From Xestospongia muta (Eukaryota; Porifera; Demospongiae; Haplosclerida; Petrosiidae), in assembly GCA_963693285.1 (NCBI GenBank), contig OY848924.1, forward strand, positions 4,729,214 through 4,793,213: DNA of 64,000 bases, read 5' to 3'. Positions 47,278 to 57,550 of this stretch are shown piece by piece (within the stretch, counting starts at the first letter, position 1; each line of letters starts with the position of its first letter). The notes below the pieces were generated by a model, which was not told where the DNA came from, did not search any database, and saw only the letters and a list, made by a program, of their open reading frames with translations. The position numbers were made by a program, and so were the translations under genes.

Positions 47278-48061
47278 ATTAGGACTTCCTTGAGGAGAAT
47301 TAAGATGAGGATACTTATCGACAACTGCGTGAGCATCATGGTTGTAATCTTGAGACATTAGGTAACATTTGTAGATCAACATAGCTCCAGCGACACAGAA
47401 TGTAAACATGCTTGTGGTTTCCCGAGTTATTTTAAAAGCTTGTTCCACATTACAAGGGTAGTACTTTGGGAGAGGAAATGGAGATGGCAATTGAATAGTA
47501 TCATCAGGCTCTTTCTTGACAGTTAGCATCAAAGTACATTTGAGCAAGACTCCAATGACTCATCTACGGGATCTTCATCATCAGATAATATTTTTTTTCC
47601 TAATTGACAATTGATGCAGTGCTTGTTTTTCATCACTCTCTTCACTAAATTGTAACTGTATTGGAGTAAAATTAAGCAGACCTTGAGGAATATCCTTACA
47701 ATCCTGTAATTGAAAATGAATCAATTCATATAAATCCTCAACATAATTAAGAAATGGCATCTTGTGCATACATGTTTGTGAATATTAGAGAATTACTGTT
47801 GGTTTTGTTGTTTGTGATAGAGTAATCGTGATTGGAGAAACAACCACCTTTAGATTTTCTTTCACCCCTCACACAGCATCCCTGTCTAAGTCAACATACT
47901 CTTCCCACTCCTCATTGTATTTCTGAAAAACTATTTCTGCATGCATGTTTGATCCAAAGCAGAATCTTCTTCTAAATTCACTTGGTAAATAGTCAATATC
48001 AGAAACATCCCACCCTTCAGGAATTTTAACGACACTATTGTGTTCCAGGTACTCTGGGCAT
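47278..48061 (-). pseudogene. SAMD3-like gene of EnSpm-like module, copy 2 (5' exons only)
   Basis: ATG at 48059-48061, then VVKIPEGWDVSDIDYLPSEF, RRRFCFGSNMHAEIVF and, after a frameshift, QKYNEEWEEYVDLDRDAV (47.88-48.06 kb). Exon 2 starts after an AG near 47705 (DCKDIPQGLLNFTPIQLQ). A later exon has PSPFPLPKYYPCNVEQAF and VVDKYPHLNSPQGSPN and ends at a GTAAGT donor at 47277. The first block aligns with copy 1 (FVFEKHVAIDVTFQQ, DHDWNKFVDLNDDE). The 3' half is absent; the ZMYM1-like hAT remnant begins at about 47110. The ATG is only 48 bp from the opposing zinc-finger ATG at 48109. Confidence 0.72.
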
Positions 48062-48108
48062 TAATTGGAATTGTAAAATACCATTGGTGTTGTTAGTTAG
48101 AAGCTGGA

Positions 48109-48540
48109 ATGGTAGTGGTGTGTTGGAGTTGTTATGACTTTGCAGCAAGATCCTTGAAAAGATTTATTTGTGATACGAGATCTGTTCATTCTCATGAACA
48201 TAACTTTATTGTAGTGTGTGGCATAAATTCCTGTCCTCGAACATACAAGAAGTTTTCTTCCTTCAAGAGACATTTGTATCATCACAAAGAAATAGTTGAT
48301 GACAATAGTGTTTCAGTAATAACAGAACAAAGTCAACCTGGAAATAATTTTGATAATTTTACAGTAAAGCACCTCCTTTGTGAAGAGAATGGTAGCATTG
48401 GAATTAATCAATGATATTGATGAACAAATTGAATCAAAAGTAAAAGGACTTACGACAAACCTACAGCTGTACCTATCATCTATTGAAATTGACCATGATC
48501 AACATCCCAGACTAAAGGAAATTTTTGAGAGAGGAAAGTC
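48109..48540 (+). pseudogene. C2H2 zinc-finger N-terminus of EnSpm-like transposase, copy 2
   Basis: First frame 48109-48414: VCWSCYDFAARSLKRF, then HNFIVVCGINSCPRTYKKF and SSFKRHLYHH, the same spaced Cys/His pattern as copies 1 and 3. After a frameshift the protein continues (48380-48540) with ALELINDIDEQIESKVKGLT and HPRLKEIFERGK. At 48541 it is cut by the LTR of Gypsy C; no continuation is found on the other side of that element. Confidence 0.7.
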
Positions 48541-48612
48541 TGTAACGTGGGTACAATCCACAGGTTAGAGTTCAAGTCTCAGTTCAACAATGATATATTT
48601 TTCTTATAACGA
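48541..48612 (-). repeat. 3' LTR of Gypsy C, distal piece
   Basis: Read on the minus strand this piece ends CCCACGTTACA, completing the LTR that starts TGGTGTATATC at 53583. The two pieces (72 + 157 bp) are separated by the complete EnSpm-like copy 3. Supported by continuity and TG...CA ends, not by a second LTR. Confidence 0.55.
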
Positions 48613-49140
48613 CACTGAAAAAACTATTGGGTAGGAAGTACCCAAAAAATGGGTCATATTTACTGCAACTCAGACAACCCAGCAGATGGGTCAATTTACC
48701 TTGATCCCAGGTAAAGCTGAACTGACCATAAATCTAACAGTTAAAACAGACAAACCCTATGGTTATAATAACCCTTTAGTGATGAGAAGTTCCGACCCAA
48801 AGCAGTAGTGAAACAACCACAATTACAGTTGCATTAACATCATCAAGAACAGGTTGCTATACCAAATGCACTGATGAAGCAACCACAATGATGGTTGATG
48901 TACCCTTTCAAAAAAGGGGCTAGCTGACTGAATTACCAATAAAGTGACCATACATGACGATTAGAATAACCATGGAACAATTAAGTTTTACACAGTAATG
49001 TAACCACTCATATGGGTTGATATAACCTTGAGAAAGGCTTACTGACCCAGTGTACTGACAATTTATATACCTTTTATATACCTTTTATATAGGTTGATTT
49101 AACCATTCACAATACCATAGTTAACCTAAAATTAGGGTAG
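48613..49140. promoter_or_regulatory. Left subterminal palindrome array of copy 3
   Basis: At least three clear palindromes: TGGGTAGGAAGTACCCA at 48628-48644, GGTTGATATAACC at 49015-49027 and GGTTGATTTAACC at 49092-49104, with weaker relatives between (for example GGGTCAATTTACC near 48700). Related words recur at the other end (53290-53410: GGTAGTTATAACTGG, GGGCAGTAACAACCC). They are candidate transposase binding sites. Confidence 0.6.
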
Positions 49141-49283
49141 AAAAACTTTCTCAAGAGATTGATATGATAAGATAAAGTCAAAGAATGATTGATATAATAA
49201 GATAAGGGTGAAGGATGATTGCTAACAAAACCCTGGCAATAAGGTGCTATGTGGTAAAGTTCAGTGAAAGTTAAACAGAAAGT

Positions 49284-51345
49284 TCAACACAAGTCTTTCT
49301 TTATGTCAGAAACCACTGCTATGTATGAACTAGGTCGCTTTAATGAGTCTGGGTAACCAAGCAGGTAATCTTGGAAAAAGAAAAATATGTTGGAAGCTTT
49401 AGTCGGGTACTCCAGGTTGTAAACATAGTATAACAACCAAAGCCAATAAAAAGTGCTTGGAAGTGACTGCACCTCACATAGCACAGTCTGTTCCATTAAC
49501 ACGAAGTATTGCTTGTTACTTTCACTGATCATGGCTGCCACACGAGGAGCATTCCGTACAGGGTTAGTCTTGATAGCATCCTCAACAGACACTATATCCT
49601 GAAACAGGGAGGGGTAATTATGGTCAGTATTAAGATCATGTATGCATAAATGTACATGTAATGGGAAATATGTATTAGTAACTTACAGAGTTGTATTCTT
49701 CATAGATATAAAGGAGGCTGTCCTGTCCTTTTCCCCCAGCAATTGCCAACACCTTCAGAGAACACGCTTGCTTTGAAATCTCATCTACAGTGTATATACA
49801 ATCAGGTTAACTATACACATACACGTTTAATATATTACTTAAAACTCACCATTTGTATCCACTTCCTTTAGCACAGAAGATATCCCTTTTCTCCCACTGT
49901 TCTGTCCATAGAGGAGAATTGCAACATAGAACTTCTTCCATTGGGACAAGAAATTGCCTCTACTGTCCTCACTGTCAGTGATTAAGCTGATTTCTTGTTC
50001 AATCTAAGATATTAGAATTACAGATGCTATTACTTATCACATACTGAATATTTACGTTTCATACCACTGCATGACGCTGAAGAGCTGGATAATCATCAAG
50101 GATATGTCTGGCACTCGTAGCATCATTGAGAATAAACATCCGATGGCTCGGATAAGTTGACTTCATCAGAGGGAGGAGAACAGAATCCCTAGGCTTTCCT
50201 TTTGCTAGCTCAGTAGCTATAGCAGACAAGTGTGACTCGGTACTGGAAGTATCTTCTGTGAATTGGGCACCAGTGGGATACCTTCTTAATAATGAATCTT
50301 TTTTCCTAGCTTCAGGAGAAAGCTTGCTCCTTTTCACAGGTACATACATGTAGAGTACACTTGAACACTCTGAGGCACATACAGAGTATGCTACATACAC
50401 ATGGCAACTGAAAACAAACAACAGGTATGCTGTAATATATTTAAGTACTTATTCAGTCTAGTTCCCATAGAAACACTGACATGCACATAGAGTATAGCCC
50501 TAGCAATTTGACTCACATATCCATTTCCCATATCATCTTTCATGAACAGGTGGTTCAGGATTAGTTTCCAGACTAGGGAAACACATTGTTCCCTGGTGGG
50601 TTTTACAAAGTGACTAAATAGCAGGCTAACAAGAATGCGCACTATCTCACAGCAAGCAGATTCTTCAAGTGATTCGTTACGAATACATTCTTCAACCTCA
50701 GGGCGCCAGTGCTTCGGTATTTCAAGTCCACGGGACCAGCTTGTTCGTGATACAGAAGACACAGAAGTTGATGGGTTGGAAATGAAGGTGAGGCTGAGGA
50801 AGAGCAGTCCTGTTCTGCTCTAGTTTGAGATTTCCAAAGGAGAAGCTGATGGCAGGGAACACTGAGCAAGAAAACTATTATAGTCACAAAATAAACAAAA
50901 TGAAGCAATTCACCTGATGTAGTTTGAGCATCTTCTTTACAAGGCCTATAGGGGGGACTATTTCCTTTATGTCCAGCTCAGTGAGACTAATGAAGGCTTC
51001 TCCATCAATATAGTTTTCTAAAGAAGAAATGTACCAGGGTGTAGGTAAGTGAAGCTAGTAGTAGCGCTACACAATTAATACTAAGGTAGCAAGCATTTTA
51101 AAGACAAAAGCTAGCTTACCAGCGAAAGCTTCACAGAACTTCTCTGGGATACCACTGTTGGTTTTTAGCCAGTTGGAGAGTTCATCCACGGACATAGAAC
51201 ATATTGAAGTACCAGTAGCCATTGAAGGACTACTAGGCACAGACACACAGCTGTCCACATCCATTTGAATCCTCGGCCAGCTGCACATTGAACACCACGT
51301 GTCTACTTGTATAGAAGAAAATGGCAGCTCAGTGTTCGAGGTCAA
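49284..51345 (-). CDS. SAMD3-like protein gene, seven exons, apparently intact
   Basis: Exons by GT-AG: 51120-51345, 50914-51017, 50517-50819, about 50065-50367, 49850-50003, 49687-49784 and 49284-49598; they sum to 1,503 nt with consistent phases. Exons 1-2 form a SAM domain (MSVDELSNWLKTNSGIPEKF, then ENYIDGEAFISLTELDIKEI). Exon 3 has RGLEIPKHWRPEVEECI and LILNHLFMKDDMGNGY; exon 4 is basic then RRYPTGAQFTED; exon 5 ISLITDSEDSRGNFLSQWKK; exon 7 ends AISE-free with SNKQYFVLMEQTVLCEV and YYVYNLEYPTKAS. This order resembles fish and cnidarian SAMD3-like proteins. Exon 3 could start at 50861 instead, but then meets TAG at 50820-50822; the AG at that TAG gives an in-phase acceptor. The exon 4 acceptor is the least certain. 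Probably an accessory gene of the element. Confidence 0.75.
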
Positions 51346-53199
51346 GTATCAGCCCCTCTCTAAAACAGAAGCTATGTCCTATGTGCTCTTTCGAGTGTCC
51401 CTCTATTGCACTATTGCTGAGTCATTTGCACTTGGTTCACTCAAATGACCCTAGATTTTCTGTTTGTTGCGGAATTGACAGCTGCACTGTGACCTCAAGA
51501 AGTTTCTCTTCATTGTACACCCATGTATATAGGCATCATCCTGATGCAGGTATAAGACGTCGATCTGCTAATAGCTTTTCTGTGGAACCGTCCACTACCA
51601 CTGCTCCCAGTGTTCAACTTGATTCACATGAGGACATCTTTTGTGGAACAGGTATAATATGCCCACCCCTTCATAGCATAGCAAACACTAGTTTATAATC
51701 TGAGTTGTGTAATCTTGTCTACTTGTTCACTTACAGACTCAGTTACAATCTGAATTATTAGTTTGATAATCTGAGTTGTGATACTTGTCTACTTGTTCAC
51801 TTACAGACTCAGTTACAACTGCAGCAGACATTGATCGACTCACAGGATTTGATGAAGAACTTCAACAACGTTCAGGTTTGTAATCCTCTTGGGTCGCATA
51901 TTAAGAAGCATAAAGTTGGACTTGTCTTCTACATGTTGGGGAATATACATCCTAAATTTCGATCAACCTACAGAGCTATCAATCTAGCCATTTTAGCTAC
52001 CAAGCCTGTACTGGAAAAGCATGGGATTGATACTGGAATCATGAAAATCATTGTAAACTGCTGACTGGGCCTACAGAAAGTCACTACTCTAAGACTTATG
52101 GTATAAACTGAAGGTCAGCTTTGTTAGATGTACCACATGATTGTATGCACGATCTCTTAGAAGGAGTTGCATCTACAGAGGTCAAGCTGTTACTAAAGCA
52201 TTGTATTGCTGAAAAATACTTTAGTTTGGATGAGTGCAATAAGTCTATTGTTCACTTCAATTATGGCTACACTGAAAGTGATAGACCAGTGCCTGTTTTA
52301 CAAAGGCATTTTCCATGATCTTTCTAAGCAGTAAGAGGCATTTCCAGTTTTGATCGGATTCAGGAACTTTACTACCAATCAGGAATGGCAAAATCTGTAA
52401 CAGAAGTAGCATTTGAGATGCCAAAGATCTAATGGGTTTGTCACTTGGAGATTGTGTTTGGCCCGGTGGTTACAAATGGTATGGCAGATTCTTTGAAAGT
52501 TCTAATTAATGAACACCATGCAGCTTTGTGTCTTTGTATCCATCAAGCTTTATCCCCAAAATGCATTTTCTAATACACTATCCAGAGCAAATGCTTCAAG
52601 TGGGCCCAATGGTTAGAACGTGGACAATAAGACATGAGGCAAAGTTGAATTTCTTCAAGCAGACTACTGGGATATTAAGCTTTAAGAACATTACTCTTTC
52701 TCTTGCAAATCACCATCAGTGTTTAGCATGCTATGAAATGTCTACTAGTAATGTTTTGTGCTCAAGACTAGAATATGGACCTACATCTACACCATCCATT
52801 ACAGTAATACTTCAAAATGAAGTAATTCGGAGTTGCATTATTGAACAGGTCCCAGGTTTAAGTATGGATACATTGGTATGACATCCTAATTGGGTCCGTC
52901 AAGATGGTGTTACATATATGAACAATAATGCTTATGTTGTGATAGGGCATGATGGCCTGGACCCTGTTTTTGCTTCTATCGAGGAAGTAATTGTCATTGG
53001 TTGTGATATGGTTCTATTTAGTGTTCAGCACTGTGATGTATGTTATTTTGATGATCACTATCATGCGTATGTTATAGATCACACCTCAAAGCAGTCACAT
53101 GAGAATAACGTTGTGGATAGGAATGTATATCATTGTCATGTCATGTCAAATGGTTTGAGATGTGTCACTTTAAATTATTCATTTATGTACATATCATAA
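51321..53199 (+). pseudogene. C2H2 zinc-finger EnSpm-like transposase, copy 3 (internally deleted)
   Basis: Exon 1 (51321-51651, donor GTATAA) holds the finger: LCPMCSFECPSIALLLSHLH, FSVCCGIDSCTVTSRSF, SLYTHVYRHH. Exon 2 (from about 51807, after a tandemly duplicated acceptor region at 51711-51806) reads DSVTTAADIDRLTGFDEELQ and then passes, with the middle of the protein missing, into VCNPLGSHIKKHKVGLVFYM (51.88 kb). Later frames give VPHDCMHDLLEGVASTEVKL (52.13-52.18 kb), FIPKMHFLIHYPEQMLQVGP and TWTIRHEAKLNFFKQ (52.55-52.67 kb), and a C-terminus ending at 53199. The MHDLLEGV and GP-RTWT-R-EAKLNFFK blocks correspond to EnSpm transposase and DUF4218-like regions. Deletions and frameshifts make it inactive. 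Confidence 0.78.
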
Positions 53200-53426
53200 G
53201 AATGTACTATCATTTATAATTTGACAATAAAGTGTTATTTTAACCAAAAGTGGTAGTTTTACGCATGGGAATCCTAGGTAGTTTCTACCAACAAGGTAGT
53301 TATAACTGGAATGGGCAGTAACAACCCATTGTGGTATTTGTAACTCCTGCTGGGTATTTTCTACCAGTCACCAGTATGGAAAATATAACTACATGTGGTT
53401 AAGACAACCCAGATGTTTTTTCAGTG

Positions 53427-53583
53427 AAGAACAAATCAAAATACATACACAGTTGGGTTATATATAGCAAAATTACAGAATGTTCTAGAACCAATGATCA
53501 CACAAATAAATAAACAATTTAGAGATAAAGTAATACAGTAAAAATGAAACAGTAAAAATAAACAATCTTAGAGATATACACCA
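53427..53583 (-). repeat. 3' LTR of Gypsy C, proximal piece
   Basis: Starts TGGTGTATATC directly after a purine-rich tract (AGAGGGGGAA read on the minus strand), as expected for a polypurine tract and 3' LTR. It is cut at 53427 by the inverted repeat of EnSpm-like copy 3. Confidence 0.6.
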
Positions 53584-53636
53584 TTCCCCCTCTAGTTTAT
53601 GTGTCCTCACAAAAAATCAGTAGCAAAGTAACAAAG

Positions 53637-56600
53637 TCAGTGAGTAATATAATTTCCATAACACACTGGGGGTTGTCGATTATGTTGTGGTCTTTCGATC
53701 ACAATGGATAGTTCGTCTGATGAGGTTGTGTATCCTCCAGTTGATTGAATTTCTTGTTGATTTGCAACAACTTCTGCATATGTTAACTTTGATGTTGAGG
53801 TGGCTGGTGGAGAAATTGTGTTAGGGCAAGCTTCTTCACTTCCTCTCTTTTGCGGGGTAGATGTAGGTTGCTTCTTGCTGGCTTTGCCCTGTGGCTCACC
53901 GTAGCAGAGCTTTAGTCTGTTCATATGCACAACTAATGTCTTTGGACTGTATCCTGTAGGTCAAAACACCAAGAAGACAATTTCTTGTTCTTCCCTGCTT
54001 CATAGCGGGGACATAGACTCAAACTCTGTCTCCTACAATGAGGTTGCTGTCAGCAACTTTCTCATCATATTTTGATTTGTTCCTTTAGTGTGCTTTGTTC
54101 AGTTTACATCTTACATCATCATATACTCCTTTTAGTGAACAGTTCAAATCTTCTATGAACTCAGGATTTTCTTTCTCTACTCCTTCTCCTGGTAAGGGAA
54201 CCCTGTCTAGCATGACATCTACTGGAAGATTTTGTGATCATCCAAAATTAATTTGATATGGACAATAACCCGTAGAATCATGGAGGGCAATAACCCGTAG
54301 AATCATGGAGGGCGGTCCTGTACACAAATAACACCTTGGGGATATGTAGATCCCAATCTTTTTGGTTCTCCTTCACTAACTTGGCTAGCATTGCTTCCAA
54401 AGTATGATTGACGCGTTTGACCTCTCCATTCCCTTGCGGGTGATATGCTGTGGTTTGTGTACGTTCAATTCCTAGACTTCTGCAGAGAGATGAAAAGACT
54501 TGACTTGTCAAGTTTGCTCCTTGGTCATTATGAAGGCTTGAAGGTACTCCATATTGACAAATAATTTCATTAACCAGCACTGTAGCGAAAGTTTCTGTGT
54601 CTGTGTCTGAAGGGCAAAGGCTTCAATCCACTTGCTGAAAATATCAGTCACAACTAAGATATACTTTTTTCCTTTTGAAGAGGTGGGTAAAGGTCCCATA
54701 ATATCCAAGATATCTTTTGAAATGGGCAGGTAGCCTTAATAGTTCCGAGTGGTGCTTGCGGTTTGGGTTGTGGAGGATTACATTGCTGACATTGCTGGCA
54801 TTACCATCCCCATTACTCAATATCCGGCTGGTATCCCGGCCAGTAGAATCTCTCCTTCAAACACTCAGTTGTTTTTTGTAAACGAAGATGACCTGCATCG
54901 TCATGGAGCTGTTGTAGGACTGTTGCTCTCATATTACTGGGGATAACTAGTTGTGTTTTGACCATGGGGAGGGAGGAGGAAGATTGAAATTTTCAGCACA
55001 AAAGTCCAAAAATCTGGGAATGCAAGGATAGGTGGGCTCACTAGTCTTTGTTTGAGCTCATCGAAAGCATTTTGGCATTTGGAATCCCAGTGGAAGCTGT
55101 TTTCGTTTGTCAGGAGCTTATGGAGTAGGAATAATCAGCTACAAACCAGCAGTAGTAGTTGGCTAGTCCTAAAAACTGCCTGAGCTCTTTCACATTGTTT
55201 GGGACTGGTGCTTGCTAAAAACCACAATGTCATCCAGATATATCAGGCACTGTTTCTCTGTTAGTCCAGCAAGACACACTCCATTAGGCGCTGGAACGTG
55301 GCAGCTGCATTGGTAAGGCCAAATGGCATTATGTTTAATTCAAAATGGCCTTTGGAGTCAAAAAAACTGTCTTTTCCTTGTCTTGTTCTTCAACTTCTAC
55401 CAAGGTCTAGTGTGTCGAAGTAGGTAGCAGTCCACACAGAAGCACCAGGAGCCATCCTTCTTCCTTACCATCACTATGGGTGATGACCAGGGGCTACTAC
55501 TGGGTTTCACCACTCCCTGGTCAAGCATCCTTGTGACTTCGGCATCAACCACATCCTTGAGTACCTCAGCAATCCTTCGTAATGGTTGTTGCACAGGAGG
55601 TCCTTCAGTCGGAATTGAGTGCTTGGCAGCTGGTGTTCGACCAACTGGTCCACCTTTAGGTGCAAATAAATCAGCAAATTGGGTCAAAAGATTTTGGAGC
55701 TGTATCTTCTCTGAAGATGTCAAATCAGAGCGATCAAAGTTAAAATCTGAGGTCTGTGATTGGTCTGTTTGTGTAGCCACCACATCATTTATGTTATCAT
55801 CCACCAGCATCACATTGTGCCAGGGGGTTGCCTCTCCAAGCTCATACCTTTATAGATGGTTATTGGTGTGGGCTGACGTTCATCACTTGTAGAACAACTG
55901 CGTTTCCCAACGTAACTGGACTCGGTGTCCTTGCAATACACAGATTTGTGGGAGGGGCACTGTTCATTGGTTCAACTAGTCCTTCACAAAAACTGCTATA
56001 CTTTTCCTTTAGCTCCCCCAGTATCAATTGTCGCTTCCCCTGTATCAATTGTCTTGTGCGTCCAGGTATTTCCATGTCAACAGGGCCTATAACAGCCACA
56101 CTATCAATTTCTTTTGTTGGTGTCCCATAAACATTGGAACGTGGCATTGTGAATCCTTTCCAATTGAGAGATTGCTACATCAGCAGCCCATAACAGCACT
56201 GTGCTCCTTCAAAAATCTGCACCCAGTAGATAATCTACAGTTAGGTTGCGAATGATAGTGAACTCTTCCTCGGTGCTAAATGATCCCAGAAACACTGCAA
56301 GTTTTGCTCTTCCAACAACATCTAGTGGCATACCATTGGCATCCACAGCTCCTGGTGACTCAGTCAGTTTTCGACAGTACTCCACTGGTAAGAATTCATA
56401 CTGTGTGACAGAGACAGCAGCTCCAGTATCTAATAAGACGTTAGTAGGCACTTGTCCTACAAGACCGCCTGCGTAGAATATAGCATAAACACTGCCGGTG
56501 GCTTGGGTAGGTCAGTGGATATAAGTTACTTCCTTGGCCAGCCACCCATCGATCAGGCTGGCCCAGCGTAGTTTAACTGGGGGCAGTCACGTTGAAAGTG

Positions 56601-56680
56601 TCCGAACTCACCACACTCCCTAAAGGCACGACAATCGTGGTCCGCTATTGGAGCATACAGTGTTGTCACAGGTTCGGTGG
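53637..56680 (-). pseudogene. Gypsy C gag-pol remnant
   Basis: CCHC knuckle near 56600-56640 (CRECGEFGHFQRDC), then a protease with VLLDTGAAVSVTQYEFLPVE and TVDYLLGADF (56209-56451), a linker frame (55860-56147), and the RT N-terminus (55397-55813) with HSIPTEGPPVQQPLRRIAE, LDQGVVKPSSSPWSSPIVMV. After a frameshift come NIMPFGLTNAAATFQRLME and the catalytic CLIYLDDIVVF (about 55.25 kb). RNase H is largely deleted. Integrase: MDIMGPLPTSSKGKKYILVV, DIFSKWIEAF (54.6-54.7 kb), then HNDQGANLTSQVFSSLCRSL and AYHPQGNGEVKRVNHTLEAM with the catalytic Glu (54278-54580). The last frame (53637-53930) is a hydrophilic tail. Order is conventional, with integrase after RT. Confidence 0.85.
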
Positions 56681-56759
56681 GTTTTTTTTTGAAAGTTTAG
56701 ATTCTACCTCCTTCACGTTCTGGACTGCTTGCTCGAAGGTTGTAGACTGTCTGCACAGC

Positions 56760-57550
56760 AATATTTAATATTATCATTTGGAAGTAGCCAAAAATCTACT
56801 GGTTGTTTAGTCCAAAATGTGTTGATGTATTCATTATGTATTGAAATATAAAATTAATCAAGTCACAGTAACTTTACTTGTCATGGTATATGACAATAAA
56901 ATGTTGACTATGAGATAATTAGAATGTTTACGTATGGCAACCAAAGTGGACAGAGTTTTGATTTTCCAACTCTAATCGTATGTGTACATCTCTTTTATTG
57001 TAGGTAGTAACAGTGAACTTGTTGGAAAAGAGTCCTCTAGAGCTCATGATAATAATATTACATTATACACTAGTATATACTATGTCTGATTTTATAGAAG
57101 TTATGGCACAAACGGTCAAAACATAATTGATGAGCAAACTGATGGTAAATTACTTTATTCATATCCTTTAATCTGTACATGATTACATAATTATTACTAA
57201 ATGACTAATTGTTTTATACTTTTCACAATTTAGGTGTTAATAATTATGTTAACGATTTCATTATTGACGATTGGTAAGTTAATAATTGTAAAAGTAATGT
57301 CATTACATCATTGTATATATATATATATATATATAGGTAAATTATGTGATGCATCAACAAACTTTCAGGTTTATTTGGCTGATTTTTGTGATATAACTGT
57401 GGATGCTAATCCTCATCATATGGTTAACAAACTTGTCTCTGCTGATCTGTTCCAAACACATGGTAAGGAAAATGTTAAGAGTAGACTGATGTATGTGATA
57501 AAGCTTAAAAATAATAGAGAAGTTACAGAGACTGATACACAATGATTAAC
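56760..57550 (+). other. Possible exon(s) of an unrecognised gene
   Basis: An open frame at about 57337-57545 (NFQVYLADFCDITVDANPHH, MVNKLVSADLFQTHGKENV) follows a TAG acceptor after a TA run, and small GT-AG bounded pieces occur at 57098-57143 and 57235-57273. Phases do not join cleanly, so I cannot write a gene model. No family recognised. Confidence 0.3.

Larger units (their letters stand above)
48613..53426. mobile_element. EnSpm-like two-gene element with CACTG termini, copy 3
   Basis: Ends are inverted: CACTGAAAAAAC at 48613, and the same 12 bases when the right end (53426) is read in reverse. CACTA/CACTG termini are typical of EnSpm/CACTA elements. Both subterminal regions carry many imperfect palindromes of the GGTT-N5-AACC/TGGGTA-N5-TACCCA type. 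Two divergent genes fill the element: SAMD3-like on the minus strand (49284-51345) and zinc-finger/transposase on the + strand (51321-53199). I do not see a clean 2-3 bp target duplication (flanks CGA and AAG). It lies inside the 3' LTR of Gypsy C. Confidence 0.82.
53427..56750 (-). mobile_element. Gypsy C retrotransposon, 5' truncated
   Basis: Minus-strand element with a gag end, protease, RT, deleted RNase H, integrase, polypurine tract and 3' LTR. It lacks the 5' LTR and most of gag. The RT differs from those of Gypsy A and B, so the window holds three separate Gypsy lineages. It inserted into EnSpm-like copy 2 at 48541. Confidence 0.8.
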
